A DNA stretch of 64,000 nt from JBFXAF01 sp050178915 (GTDB taxonomy: Bacteria; Pseudomonadota; Alphaproteobacteria; Rhizobiales; Rhizobiaceae): assembly GCA_050178915.1 (NCBI GenBank), contig JBFXFO010000001.1, positions 13,769 to 77,768 on the forward strand. Reading direction: 5' to 3'. The position numbers were made by a program, and so were the translations under genes. Shown here one piece after another: positions 8,923 through 17,484 of the stretch. The notes below the pieces were generated by a model. The model was not told the origin of the DNA. It did no database searches and was given only the letters and a program-made list of their open reading frames with translations. Position 1 is the first letter of the stretch, and every line of letters begins with the position of its first letter.

Positions 8923-9177
8923 ATGCGAGAGGTTGGGACGCTTGAGGCGCGCAACACGCTCAGCGCGCTGCTCGAACTGGTCGAGAAGGGCGAAGAAGTG
9001 ACGATCACGCGCCATGGCAAGGCGGTTGCGCGACTTGTGCCTGCGGTGCGGACCGATGAGCAGAAGTCAAAGGCCCGGGAAGCTGCCCGCGCGATTCTGG
9101 AGATGCGCAAGGAGGTCAAGCCTGATCCCGAGGGCCTGACGGTCGTCGATTACATCCAGATGGGTCGGCGCTATTGA
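8923..9177 (+). CDS. Phd/YefM-type antitoxin
   Basis: An 84-residue antitoxin. MREVGTLEARNTLSALLELV is the Phd/YefM DNA-binding N-terminus, followed by GEEVTITRHGKAVARLVP, the family core. The C-terminal 40 residues (from VRTDEQKSK) are charged and would wrap the toxin. I start at ATG 8923 because it aligns with the family start; an in-frame GTG at 8911 would add four residues. The stop overlaps the toxin start (TTGA). A direct repeat TGGCTAG at 8892-8898 and 8901-8907 just upstream may be the operator. Third-position codon use is less GC-rich than in the flanking operon genes, suggesting acquisition. Confidence 0.9.
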   Translation: MREVGTLEARNTLSALLELVEKGEEVTITRHGKAVARLVPAVRTDEQKSKAREAARAILEMRKEVKPDPEGLTVVDYIQMGRRY

Positions 9178-9581
9178 GCATCGTGATCGACAGTTCCGTC
9201 GCTCTCGCTTGGTCTCTGCCGGATGAAGGCAGTCCCTTGGCTCGCCGGACGCTTATGCAGGTCATTGAGGAAGGTGCCCATGTGCCGCCGTTGTTTTCGA
9301 TCGAATTCGGCAACGCGCTCGTCATGGCGGTGCGGCGCGGTCGGATAGACCATGCGTTTCGACGGCGCACATTCGAGCACGTGGCGGAACTCAGTTTGAC
9401 AATCGATCGCGACGGCAGCGGTCAGATCTGGACTGACGCCGTCGACCTCGCCGACCAGCATGGGCTGACGCTGTATGATGGGGTATATCTGGAGCTCTCC
9501 TTGCGAACTGGCTTGCGCCTGGCAACGCTTGACAAGCGATTGGCCAAGGCGGCGAGCGCGATTGGCGTCCTGCATGGCTGA
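9174..9581 (+). CDS. vapC: VapC-type PIN-domain toxin
   Basis: A 135-residue PIN-domain ribonuclease toxin. The acidic metal-binding residues expected for the family are visible: D in IVIDSSVALAW near the start, E in FSIEFGNALV, D in GLTLYDGVYLELSL and D in LATLDKRLAKA. The likely start is TTG 9174, overlapping the antitoxin stop; GTG 9183 is an alternative. The toxin family cleaves tRNA or other RNA when the labile antitoxin is degraded. Codon use (many T- and A-ending codons) differs from both neighbouring operon genes. The next operon gene begins 21 bp after its stop, so toxin and operon may be co-transcribed. Confidence 0.9.
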   Translation: MSIVIDSSVALAWSLPDEGSPLARRTLMQVIEEGAHVPPLFSIEFGNALVMAVRRGRIDHAFRRRTFEHVAELSLTIDRDGSGQIWTDAVDLADQHGLTLYDGVYLELSLRTGLRLATLDKRLAKAASAIGVLHG

Positions 9582-9602
9582 CAGAACGGCTGGGCAATCC
9601 TG

Positions 9603-10889
9603 ATGGACCTTCTGCGCGACAACGAGCTGATCTACGGGCGGCTGCTCACCGTCGACGAGCCGCACCTGATCGGGCGCTACAACAAGGCGCTGGTCGCGTT
9701 CGGGCTCTCGCCGACAAAGCTCGCCAGCTTCGAGATCGACCGCACCGGCTTCTCGCCGCAGGTGGCGGACGAACTCGGCGACCCGCAGTATCTCGACCCG
9801 AACGAGGTCAACCGGCGCTTCATCATCCTGACGCCGGCGCAGATCGACCTGCCGGTCGTGCACACGGCGTTCTCGAACACGTCCCAGCTCGTCTACGAGT
9901 TCATGACCAGGAACCAGCGCGCCATCGACGCGCTGACGATCAAGGACGTCATCTATGGCGAGATCGAGGATTCGGTCGCCAAGGTGGAAGACATCGAGGA
10001 CCTGCTGTCGATCAACCAGGTCGAGTTCCGCGTGCTCTCCGCCGAGGACGTGCTGGGCAAGGCGGCCGAGCTTGGCACGCTGGTTGACCGGCTGAAGCAG
10101 GAGCCGCATGCGTGGCGAGACGATGCACTGCTCAACCGCATGGTGGAACTGGCGAAGGTGTGCGGCGACATCCGCGAGAACGCGCTGGTGCCGGACCAGG
10201 TGATCTTCCGTCACAGCGCCTTCTGGACCAGCCATTTCGGCGGGCTCTACGTGTTTGTCGATCCGGACATGACGACGATCATCTCCGACCCCTCGGCGCC
10301 GGGTTTCCGCCGCTCGCGGCCGTGGCAGGTGAGCTACCTGTCGATCCGCGACGCCGAGCGCGTGTTCAAGTTCCTCGCCTCCACCGGCCGCCTCGACCTG
10401 CCGCGCGCCTCGTGGATCGAGACGTCCGGCTATCTCGAGCATCGCGCCGAGATGGCCGTGCGCGCACTTATCCGGCAGGCGGAGCCGAAGCGCGACATGT
10501 CGGCTGCGTCGCGGGTCTGGCTGCAGACCTGGATCCAGTCGAACGCCGACCTGATCGCCAAGGACGGCGTGTTCCCCTTCCTCAACGGCGCGAAGCGCGA
10601 GATCGCCCAGTTCGGGCAGCTGAAGCTCGACGAGGTGTTTCCGCAGCACCGTTTCCAGGTGGTGCGGGCGCGGCCGGACCATCCCGATGCCTGGCTGGTC
10701 AACCGGCTGATCTCCGACTTCGTGCCGGCTGACTTCGTGTCGCGCTACATCTTCAACAAGCAGGGCTTCTACAAGGACTACGAGGAGCTCTCCGAGCCGT
10801 GGCGGCGGCACGTTGTGGAGATGCTGAAAAGCACATATCTGAAAGACCAGGACGCGTTCCGCGCGCGTCTCTACGGGCTGACCGACTGA
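9603..10889 (+). CDS. Conserved protein of unknown function (probably DUF6638 family)
   Basis: A 428-residue soluble protein with no signal peptide or membrane helix. It starts MDLLRDNELIYGRLLTVDEP and contains conserved-looking stretches HSAFWTSHFGGLYVFVDPDM and PWQVSYLSIRDAERVFKFLA. No catalytic motif is recognised. I recall proteins of this kind, next to DUF2333 genes in Hyphomicrobiales, being named DUF6638; that family name is from memory. There is no strong ribosome-binding site before the ATG, which fits disruption of the original junction by the inserted toxin-antitoxin pair. The 12-bp spacing to the DUF2333 gene shows the operon continues. Confidence 0.8.
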   Translation: MDLLRDNELIYGRLLTVDEPHLIGRYNKALVAFGLSPTKLASFEIDRTGFSPQVADELGDPQYLDPNEVNRRFIILTPAQIDLPVVHTAFSNTSQLVYEFMTRNQRAIDALTIKDVIYGEIEDSVAKVEDIEDLLSINQVEFRVLSAEDVLGKAAELGTLVDRLKQEPHAWRDDALLNRMVELAKVCGDIRENALVPDQVIFRHSAFWTSHFGGLYVFVDPDMTTIISDPSAPGFRRSRPWQVSYLSIRDAERVFKFLASTGRLDLPRASWIETSGYLEHRAEMAVRALIRQAEPKRDMSAASRVWLQTWIQSNADLIAKDGVFPFLNGAKREIAQFGQLKLDEVFPQHRFQVVRARPDHPDAWLVNRLISDFVPADFVSRYIFNKQGFYKDYEELSEPWRRHVVEMLKSTYLKDQDAFRARLYGLTD

Positions 10890-10901
10890 GGGGACAGGCC
10901 A

Positions 10902-12014
10902 ATGCTCGATCCGATCTGGAACTTCTTCGGATGGCTGTTTCGCACGATCTGGCAGGGGCTGGGGCTGCTCGTCAGCGGGCTGCTGGCGCCGTTCCGCTGG
11001 ATCGGCCAGTGGTACACGCAGCGCGGCTGGATCCTGAAGCTGGTGGTCGGGCTGGTCGCCATCGCGATCGTCGTCCTGTACGCGCTGTTCTTCTGGAACA
11101 CGCAGACATGGCCGGGCTTCAACCCGAACTACGTCGATGCCTACGAGTTCAAGAAGCGCAGCATCTCGGCGGGCGAGGTGGCCGGCGACGGCTCGGCCAA
11201 GGTCTGCGGCAAATCCGGCATCGTCGAGGTGGCGATCGATCTGACGGACTACAACGTCAACCAGAATGCATGGATTTCCTCCACGCTCGCCTACAAGCTC
11301 GGCTTCTTCCTCGTGGCCGACTGGGACGACACGCCCTTCTTCGACAACAAGGCGTCGTTCCAGCGCGGCATCAACCAGGCGCTGCGCACGACGTCGCTCG
11401 AACTGGTGAACCATCTCGGCCGCGTGGCGGCGACCTCGCAGATCGACCGCGATCTCGAAAGCGCGCGCGGCAACTTCTTCTTCGACGAGGAGACGTGGTA
11501 CTTCGGCATCCACCCGTTCGGCTTCAAGACGCCGACGCCGAGCTACCATCGCGATGCGATCGGATTCCTGCGATCGTTCAACACGCGGCTGGAGAACTGC
11601 TCGGCGGTGTTCGACGCCCGCTCGGACAATCTGCGCAGCTACTTCACCAACATCGTCAGCGCGATGGGCGACACCTCGGCGCTGCTCAAGGACCGCGTCG
11701 AGAACCACGCCGGCGGCGTGTTCGACTTCCGCGCCGACGACCGCTTCTGGTTCGCCTACGGCCAGATGTATGCCTATTACGGCATGATCAGCGCGGCGCG
11801 CGCCGACTTCGAGGACGTCATCAAGCAGCGCAACCTGAATGCGCGCTGGGACGAGATGGAGAACAATTTCCGGCGCGGCCTGGAGATCAGGCCGTGGATC
11901 GTCGCCAACAGCAGCCCGGACGGGCTGTTCGCCAGCCACCTTTCCACGCTCGGCCTCTACGTGCTGGAGGTGAGCCGCAACATGTCGCAGATCAGCGACG
12001 TGCTGGCGAACTGA
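10902..12014 (+). CDS. DUF2333 family membrane-anchored protein
   Basis: A 370-residue protein of the DUF2333 family, last gene of the operon. A short amphipathic N-terminus (MLDPIWNFFGWLFRTIW) precedes one transmembrane helix at about 46-66 (LKLVVGLVAIAIVVLYALFF); the remaining 300 residues should face the periplasm, given the signal-anchor topology. ISSTLAYKLGFFLVADWDDT and FDEETWYFGIHPFGFKTPTP are typical family segments. GGGGACAGG precedes the ATG. It would tether the complex formed by the upstream AAA ATPase and coiled-coil proteins to the inner membrane, which is inference; the biochemical role of DUF2333 is not established to my knowledge. Confidence 0.88.
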   Translation: MLDPIWNFFGWLFRTIWQGLGLLVSGLLAPFRWIGQWYTQRGWILKLVVGLVAIAIVVLYALFFWNTQTWPGFNPNYVDAYEFKKRSISAGEVAGDGSAKVCGKSGIVEVAIDLTDYNVNQNAWISSTLAYKLGFFLVADWDDTPFFDNKASFQRGINQALRTTSLELVNHLGRVAATSQIDRDLESARGNFFFDEETWYFGIHPFGFKTPTPSYHRDAIGFLRSFNTRLENCSAVFDARSDNLRSYFTNIVSAMGDTSALLKDRVENHAGGVFDFRADDRFWFAYGQMYAYYGMISAARADFEDVIKQRNLNARWDEMENNFRRGLEIRPWIVANSSPDGLFASHLSTLGLYVLEVSRNMSQISDVLAN

Positions 12015-12197
12015 GGGCGCTGCGCCGGCGACTCGCCGCAGGCGTTTGCGGGCGGCGTGAGGTTTCTGAGGCGCGCCTGTCGCTTTTTGCTTATTGCGCG
12101 GCTGTTTTGAGACGGCGGGCGGCGCCGTTGTCGGGCTTCCATGTGCCCCGAAAACAGGGCATATGGCGCCCGAATTCCACACATTTGGGGAAGCAGA

Positions 12198-13877
12198 ATG
12201 GCCGAGTTCAAATCCGACATCGAGATCGCGCGCGCGGCGAAGAAGAAGAACATCATGGAGATCGGGGCGAAGCTCGGCATCCCGTCCGAGCACCTGCTGC
12301 CCTACGGCCATGACAAGGCGAAGATCTCCGCCGAGTTCATCGCCTCGAAGCGGTCGGCCAAGGACGGCAAGCTGATCCTCGTCACCGCCATCAACCCGAC
12401 GCCAGCCGGCGAAGGCAAGACGACCACCACGGTCGGCCTCGGCGACGGCCTGAACCGCATCGGCAAGAAGGCCATCACCTGCATCCGCGAAGCCTCGCTC
12501 GGGCCGAATTTCGGCGTCAAGGGCGGCGCGGCCGGCGGCGGCTACGCGCAGGTCGTGCCGATGGAGGACATGAACCTCCACTTCACCGGCGACTTCCACG
12601 CGATCACCACCGCGCACAATCTGCTGTCGGCGCTGATCGACAACCACATCTACTGGGGCAACGAGCTCGGCATCGACACCCGCCGCGTCGCCTGGCGCCG
12701 CGTCATGGACATGAACGACCGCGCCCTGCGCGAGATCATCTGCTCGCTCGGCGGCGTCGCCAACGGCTATCCGCGCGAGGCCGGTTTCGACATCACGGTC
12801 GCCTCCGAGGTGATGGCGATCCTCTGCCTCGCCACCGACCTGAAGGATCTGCAGAAGCGCATCGGCGACATCATCGTCGCCTACCGCCGCGACAAGAGCC
12901 CGGTCTATGCGCGTGACCTGAAGGCCGACGGCGCCATGGCCGTGGTGCTGAAGGACGCGATGCAGCCGAACCTGGTGCAGACGCTGGAGAACAACCCGGC
13001 CTTCGTGCATGGCGGCCCGTTCGCCAACATCGCGCATGGCTGCAATTCGGTGGTCGCCACCACGACGGCGCTGAAGCTCGCCGACTATGTCGTCACCGAA
13101 GCCGGCTTCGGCGCCGATCTGGGCGCCGAGAAATTCTTCGACATCAAATGCCGCAAGGCGGGCCTCAAGCCGGCGGCTGCGGTCATCGTCGCCACCGTGC
13201 GCGCCATGAAGATGAATGGCGGCGTGAAGAAGGAAGACCTCGGCAGGGAAGACGTCGAGGCGGTGAAGAAGGGCTGCGCCAATCTCGGCCGCCACATCGA
13301 GAACGTGAAGCAGTTCGGCGTGCCGGTCGTGGTGGCGATGAACCACTTCGTCTCCGACACCGACGCCGAGATCGCGGCGATGAAGGACTATGTCTCGCAG
13401 CAGGGCGCCGAGGCGATCCTCTGCAAGCACTGGGCGAAGGGTTCGGAAGGCATCCTCGACCTCGCCAACAAGGTGGTCGAGCTGGCCGAGAGCGGCTCGG
13501 CGCAGTTCTCGCCGCTCTACCCGGACGACATGAAGCTGTTCGACAAGATCGACACGATCGTGAAGCGCATCTACCGCGGCTCGGAGGCGATCGCCGACAA
13601 GAGCGTGCGCGACCAGCTGCACGCCTGGGAGCAGGCCGGCTACGGCCACCTGCCGGTGTGCATGGCGAAGACGCAGTACTCGTTCTCGACCGACCCTAAC
13701 CTGCGCGGCGCGCCGACCGGGCATGTCGTGCCGGTGCGCGAAGTGCGCCTCTCGGCCGGCGCCGGCTTCGTCGTGGCGATCTGCGGTGAGATCATGACCA
13801 TGCCGGGCCTGCCGAAGACGCCGTCCTCGGAGAAGATCTACCTGAACGATCAGGGCTACATCGAAGGCCTGTTCTAG
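12198..13877 (+). CDS. fhs: Formate--tetrahydrofolate ligase
   Basis: ATP-dependent ligase making 10-formyl-THF from formate and THF for one-carbon metabolism; 559 residues, full length. The nucleotide-binding loop TPAGEGKTTTT is at residues 68-78, and the family signatures SLGPNFGVKGGAAGGGYAQV and FANIAHGCNS are present, as is the C-terminal GEIMTMPGLPKTPSSEKI. The ATG at 12198 is preceded by GGGGAAG. It is a separate unit 183 bp after the DUF2333 gene. Choline and glycine-betaine breakdown also feeds one-carbon pools, but no direct link to the choXWV genes is shown. Confidence 0.97.
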   Translation: MAEFKSDIEIARAAKKKNIMEIGAKLGIPSEHLLPYGHDKAKISAEFIASKRSAKDGKLILVTAINPTPAGEGKTTTTVGLGDGLNRIGKKAITCIREASLGPNFGVKGGAAGGGYAQVVPMEDMNLHFTGDFHAITTAHNLLSALIDNHIYWGNELGIDTRRVAWRRVMDMNDRALREIICSLGGVANGYPREAGFDITVASEVMAILCLATDLKDLQKRIGDIIVAYRRDKSPVYARDLKADGAMAVVLKDAMQPNLVQTLENNPAFVHGGPFANIAHGCNSVVATTTALKLADYVVTEAGFGADLGAEKFFDIKCRKAGLKPAAAVIVATVRAMKMNGGVKKEDLGREDVEAVKKGCANLGRHIENVKQFGVPVVVAMNHFVSDTDAEIAAMKDYVSQQGAEAILCKHWAKGSEGILDLANKVVELAESGSAQFSPLYPDDMKLFDKIDTIVKRIYRGSEAIADKSVRDQLHAWEQAGYGHLPVCMAKTQYSFSTDPNLRGAPTGHVVPVREVRLSAGAGFVVAICGEIMTMPGLPKTPSSEKIYLNDQGYIEGLF

Positions 13878-14279
13878 GACCCCGCTACTGCCTTCTCCCC
13901 GTCCTGACGGGGAGAAGGTGCCGGCTGGCGGATGAGGGGCTGCGGGCCTTCGAGACTTACCCCCCGCACGTCGACTGGACGGCCGCTGCACGCGGAGCGC
14001 AGCGGTCAACACATGCCCCTTGCGGTGACTTCGGCGGGAAAACTGCCCTTCATCTGGACAACGGCCTCGGCGGCAACGCGTCCCCGTCTCAGTCATTCAC
14101 GCAAAATTTGTCTGACCCGGAAAGCGGACGATGCGCTGATCCGGCAGGTGCCGGGGACGAGCCGGTCCCGTGGCCGTGCTCACGTGTCTGGTCGGCCTTG
14201 ACCTGTCTGCCTGAATGACGTTAGCGCCGCTTTGGCGTTGCTGGTCAGTCGGTCCGTGACCCTCGCAAACAGGGAGAAC
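13878..14279. other. Gene-free region after fhs with palindromic repeat
   Basis: About 400 bp. A repeat at 13886-13940 (cttctccccgtcctgacggggagaag, followed by the rhizobial-type trailer gccggctggcggatgagggg) lies just after fhs and may also serve as its terminator. The rest, to the ribosome-binding site of the dehydrogenase gene, shows no convincing gene. Base composition begins to fall here, marking the left side of the accessory stretch. Confidence 0.6.
13886..13940. repeat. Intergenic palindromic repeat
   Basis: A perfect 11-base-arm hairpin of the form CTTCTCCCCGT-cctg-ACGGGGAGAAG with a conserved trailer. It belongs to the same dispersed family as the repeats at 6795, 30405 and 33239. 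Confidence 0.8.
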
Positions 14280-15296
14280 ATGATGAAGGCATTTCAGCTC
14301 GGCGAACGCAAAGGACTCAGTTCGCTGACCGCGACCGTCAGACCCGATCCAGTCGCAGGACCTGGGGAGGCGATCGTCGCGCCCCGACTGGTCAGCCTCA
14401 TCAGTCGCGACCTGCAGATGCTTCGTGGCACGTATGGCGGCGACCTGCCTCCTGAAAGAATTCCGGTCTCAGAAGGGGTCGGTATTGTCGAATCCATTGG
14501 CGAAGGCGTCAGCCAGGTGAAGATTGGTGATCGTGTCATTTGCGGGCACTTCCCGACCTGGCTTGACGGTGACTACCAACCGGACGTCTTTGGACACGAT
14601 ATCGGAGTCACTCATGACGGATGGCTCGCGGAGAAAGTGGCTCTCCCAGCGGCGTCTCTGATCAAGGTCCCCGACAAACTCGCGGACAAGGACGTGGCGG
14701 CTCTCGCCTCTGCGTCCCTGACAGCATGGAATGCCTTGGTCAGGATCGCCCACGTCAAAGCCGGTGATCTGGTCCTGTGTCTGGGGACTGGCGGCGTCTC
14801 GATGGCAGCGTTGAAGATTGCGAAGGTTCACGGTGCACGCGTCGCCGTCACGTCGTCCAGTGACGAGAAACTCGAAAAGGCCCGACAGCTCGGAGCGGAC
14901 ATCCTGGTCAACTACCGCAAGCATCCTGACTGGGCGGCTCAGCTGATGTTGGCGACAGCTGATCGCGGTGCCGATATCGTCATCGAGACCGGAGGGGTTG
15001 ATACGATGGGGCAGTCAATTGCTGCTTCGGCCGTGAATGCCCATCTCATCGTTATCGGCGTGTCGCCTGGAAACGGGCCCGCGATCCCGGATTACGTCGC
15101 CTTCATTAGAAAGAACATAACCATTCGTGGCATCGCAAACGGCAGCCGCTCGATGTTTGTCGAACTGCTGGATGCCATTGAGGCGAACAACATTGAGACT
15201 GTTGTCAGCAAGGTGTTCAAGTTCGACGAAGCTCCTGAAGCAATTGCCTACTTTGCAGCAGCGGAGCATGTGGGAAAGGTGATGATCGAGTTCTGA
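14280..15296 (+). CDS. Zinc-independent medium-chain dehydrogenase/reductase
   Basis: A 338-residue NAD(P)-dependent oxidoreductase of the MDR superfamily. The GroES-like N-terminal domain contains GDLPPERIPVSEGVGIVESI; the Rossmann loop is CLGTGGVSMAALKIAK, followed by TSSSDEKLEKARQLGADILV. The catalytic Cys and His of zinc alcohol dehydrogenases are replaced (SLISRDLQMLRG; VSEGVG), so it is more like a quinone-oxidoreductase-type enzyme. Two adjacent ATGs (14280, 14283) follow AGGGAGAAC. Codon use is clearly less GC-biased than in fhs. A 12-bp hairpin follows its stop. The substrate is unknown. Confidence 0.88.
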   Translation: MMKAFQLGERKGLSSLTATVRPDPVAGPGEAIVAPRLVSLISRDLQMLRGTYGGDLPPERIPVSEGVGIVESIGEGVSQVKIGDRVICGHFPTWLDGDYQPDVFGHDIGVTHDGWLAEKVALPAASLIKVPDKLADKDVAALASASLTAWNALVRIAHVKAGDLVLCLGTGGVSMAALKIAKVHGARVAVTSSSDEKLEKARQLGADILVNYRKHPDWAAQLMLATADRGADIVIETGGVDTMGQSIAASAVNAHLIVIGVSPGNGPAIPDYVAFIRKNITIRGIANGSRSMFVELLDAIEANNIETVVSKVFKFDEAPEAIAYFAAAEHVGKVMIEF

Positions 15297-15607
15297 TCCA
15301 TCGCGCACCGATCGCACCACGATCGGTGCGCCCATCCCATTCCTGGCTTCGAACCGAGCATCGTCCATCACCGGTACATAATCGGACCGTCGGCAGTGCG
15401 CCCCCCATGCACGGAGGGGCGCCTTGCCTTGAGCATCCGACCTACACTTCCCTGCAATTCAACGACCGCTTCGCGCCTCACCTCCGTCGTTCGAGCCGCT
15501 AGGGCCACCCGGGGCCCGCAAAGCGGGGTCGATGAAGGGATTATATGTCATGTGAGCGGTCGGTGCAGGCTGGGACGTATCACGGCATTGCCCCCAACAC
15601 GCTTCCG
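15297..15607. other. Convergent intergenic region between MDR and LysR genes
   Basis: About 310 bp between two convergent genes. It begins with a strong hairpin (listed separately); the remainder shows short open frames on both strands with no ribosome-binding site or family resemblance, and I see no gene in it. Confidence 0.5.
15303..15331. terminator. Hairpin after the MDR gene
   Basis: A perfect 12-bp stem GCGCACCGATCG / CGATCGGTGCGC with a five-base loop, six bases after the MDR stop codon. No T-run follows, so it is a stabilising or partial terminator rather than a classic intrinsic one. Confidence 0.6.
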
Positions 15608-16540
15608 TCATCCCTCTCCCACAAGGCCAAACACCTCGCACACCTGCGCCGCCAGCATGTCCGTCATCGGCTGGCGCGGGGTGCGGCCCTTGAGCATGAG
15701 AAAGCGGGTATCGGGGAGATCCGGTAGGCCCTCGTCGGGCCGGACGTTGCGCAGCCCGTCTAGCAGGGGCTCCTCGGCCAGCGCGCAAGTGATCGCTAGT
15801 CCGACCTGAACGGCGGCCAGCTGGCCGCGTGTTGTCGACGATGTCGAGACGATGCGGTATTTGCGTCCACCCTGCGATAAGGCCCGGATTGCCATGGCGC
15901 GCCACTGGCATTCGCTGTTTTCGACAGGAAGAAACGGGCAGTTGCCCGGCGAGGTCGACAGCGGCAGCGGATCTTTAAGATGCTGGCTATGCACGTCGGA
16001 GGTGACCCATCTTGTCGCGCATCGCCAGATCTCGATCGCAGGCCATAGGCGAGGCTCGAGACCCGCCGTTATCAGGACGAGATCGAGTTCACCGCTCTTC
16101 AACTTCAGCGCCAGGGAACACGACGCCGAGATCTCCACCTCGACCTGCACCGCCGGCGCCACATGCGCGAAGCGATCGAGGATCCGCGGCAGTTGTTGCG
16201 CGGATAGTTGCTCGGCGACGCCCAGCCGGACGGTGCCGTGTACCGGGGTGGCTTGCATCGAGTGCATGATGTCGTCGTTGAGCGCCAACAGCTCGACCGC
16301 GCGCTGGAGCAGATACTGTCCCTGCTGGTTCAGCTCGACGCTGCCGCCCTTGCCGCGGACGATCACGACCTGGCCAAGCACTCCCTCGAGCCGCTGCATC
16401 TGCAGCGAGACGGCCGACTGCGTCCGCCCAACGCGGGCGGCCGCACGGGTAAAGCTCCCCTCCTCAGCGATTGCGATGAAGCTTCTAAGCAGGTCGAGGT
16501 CGAGTCCCGCAGGCACGCCCATGCAATAAACTTCGCTCAT
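15608..16540 (-). CDS. LysR family transcriptional regulator
   Basis: A 310-residue LysR-type regulator. The winged helix-turn-helix is at about 10-65 (LDLLRSFIAIAEEGSFTRAA, then VGRTQSAVSLQMQRLEGVLG); the substrate-binding domain follows with GTVRLGVAEQLSAQQLPRIL and GELDLVLITAGLEPRLWPAI. I start at ATG 16540; ATG 16522 is nearly as good because neither has a clear ribosome-binding site. It is divergent from a small orphan gene with 75 bp between them, the usual arrangement for a LysR target, and convergent with the MDR gene. Codon use matches the accessory stretch. The effector is unknown. Confidence 0.88.
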   Translation of the reverse strand: MSEVYCMGVPAGLDLDLLRSFIAIAEEGSFTRAAARVGRTQSAVSLQMQRLEGVLGQVVIVRGKGGSVELNQQGQYLLQRAVELLALNDDIMHSMQATPVHGTVRLGVAEQLSAQQLPRILDRFAHVAPAVQVEVEISASCSLALKLKSGELDLVLITAGLEPRLWPAIEIWRCATRWVTSDVHSQHLKDPLPLSTSPGNCPFLPVENSECQWRAMAIRALSQGGRKYRIVSTSSTTRGQLAAVQVGLAITCALAEEPLLDGLRNVRPDEGLPDLPDTRFLMLKGRTPRQPMTDMLAAQVCEVFGLVGEG

Positions 16541-16615
16541 TCCGCTTATTTGCACAACTCGTTTCCAGTCCCGAAGTGAACAAGGCATCCTCCACCCATC
16601 AAGGAGGTATTTGAT

Positions 16616-16870
16616 ATGCACACCCAGCAAACAACCCCGTTCCTCATCTTCGATTGGCGCCTGCTGCAGATCGTTCTCGCAGCGTGGAACAGGGCGAGCA
16701 AATGGCTCAGCCCCAGCGTAGAGCCGGCCGCCGACGAGCCTGTACGCTCGGAGCTTCCGGCCGACATCCGCTACGACGTGGGCGATCTCGAGTGCCGCAT
16801 GCCCGCGCGGCGGTTTGCGGAGAGCACCGGGCAGCAAACGCTGGAGGGGATGTGGCTGCGATATCGGTGA
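16616..16870 (+). CDS. Small protein of unknown function divergent from the LysR gene
   Basis: An 84-residue protein with a very good ribosome-binding site (AAGGAGG, eight bases before ATG). The N-terminal third is amphipathic/hydrophobic (FLIFDWRLLQIVLAAWNRAS), and the C-terminal half has ELPADIRYDVGDLECRMPAR, which vaguely recalls DUF1127-like small proteins. It is a likely target of the divergent LysR regulator because only 75 bp separate their starts. Function unknown. Confidence 0.65.
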   Translation: MHTQQTTPFLIFDWRLLQIVLAAWNRASKWLSPSVEPAADEPVRSELPADIRYDVGDLECRMPARRFAESTGQQTLEGMWLRYR

Positions 16871-17171
16871 AGGCTTATGCCTGTCCATCATGCAGGTGGT
16901 TTCCTGCCTAGCTGCTCATTGGGCGACTGAACGAGGAAGATGACGTTTAGTCGGTTTGGGCCAGATGACAGCTTTACGCCCTCAATCCGAGCTGTTCCGA
17001 CGTGAAGTCGGCAACCGAAAGCTATCGTCCGACAACGACATCGGCGCGCCAAACGGCGAGGAAGGATCGGCCGCGGAACGGCAGCTATAACCACGACCGC
17101 GGCCGTCAACCACTCCGAAAGCGACGGCTTTCGAGCAGTCGCGTCCTCGACCTTGGAACGATAGAGTTGGT
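16871..17171. other. Gene-poor stretch in the accessory region
   Basis: About 300 bp between the small orphan gene and the first copy of a direct repeat. Short frames such as the 21-codon one beginning at 16940 (with GAGGAAG upstream) and a 41-codon one at 16965 overlap each other and look like debris of truncated genes. I see no supportable gene. Confidence 0.45.
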
Positions 17172-17330
17172 GTCGTTTGCAGACCACCAGCCACCCGCTT
17201 GCCGGCAGCAAATCAGCCCCTCAAATTATCTATCCACCCCCTCCGCATGCCGCATCCTGGCCGCCGGAAATGAGAGCGGATGCGCGACGACGAAACACTG
17301 CGGCAGATGGCAAGGTTGTTGCTGTCGCTC
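17172..17330. repeat. Direct repeat, upstream truncated copy
   Basis: About 159 bp nearly identical to 18172-18334, starting at gtcgttt and ending inside the first 16 codons of the gene at 18284 (MRDDETLRQMARLLLSL). Copy 1 carries small deletions and then diverges abruptly after gctgtcgctc. It is a duplicated upstream region plus the 5' end of that gene, so the intervening 840 bp lies between direct repeats. Confidence 0.85.
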
Positions 17331-17484
17331 ACACCGAAGGTCGAGACGCTTCAGCACACATCAATTACGCAGAATCGGCGCCGCGCTTTCGCACCGCGGT
17401 AGTGGAGACTGCGGATGAACCGGTGCCTTGATCTCGGCCCGCCATGATGCAAGCATGCACATGTTATCATATGTTGGAGGAACT

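Noticed and set aside
9171..14096. A minus-strand frame open for more than 1,600 codons, covering the toxin gene, two operon genes and fhs
   Set aside because: It is the antisense of well-supported plus-strand genes. Long open antisense frames are expected in GC-rich DNA; it has no ribosome-binding site or domain-like sequence.
16888..17211. Minus-strand 107-codon frame in the accessory region
   Set aside because: Part of it is antisense to the direct repeat, it lacks a ribosome-binding site, and the sequence is not protein-like.
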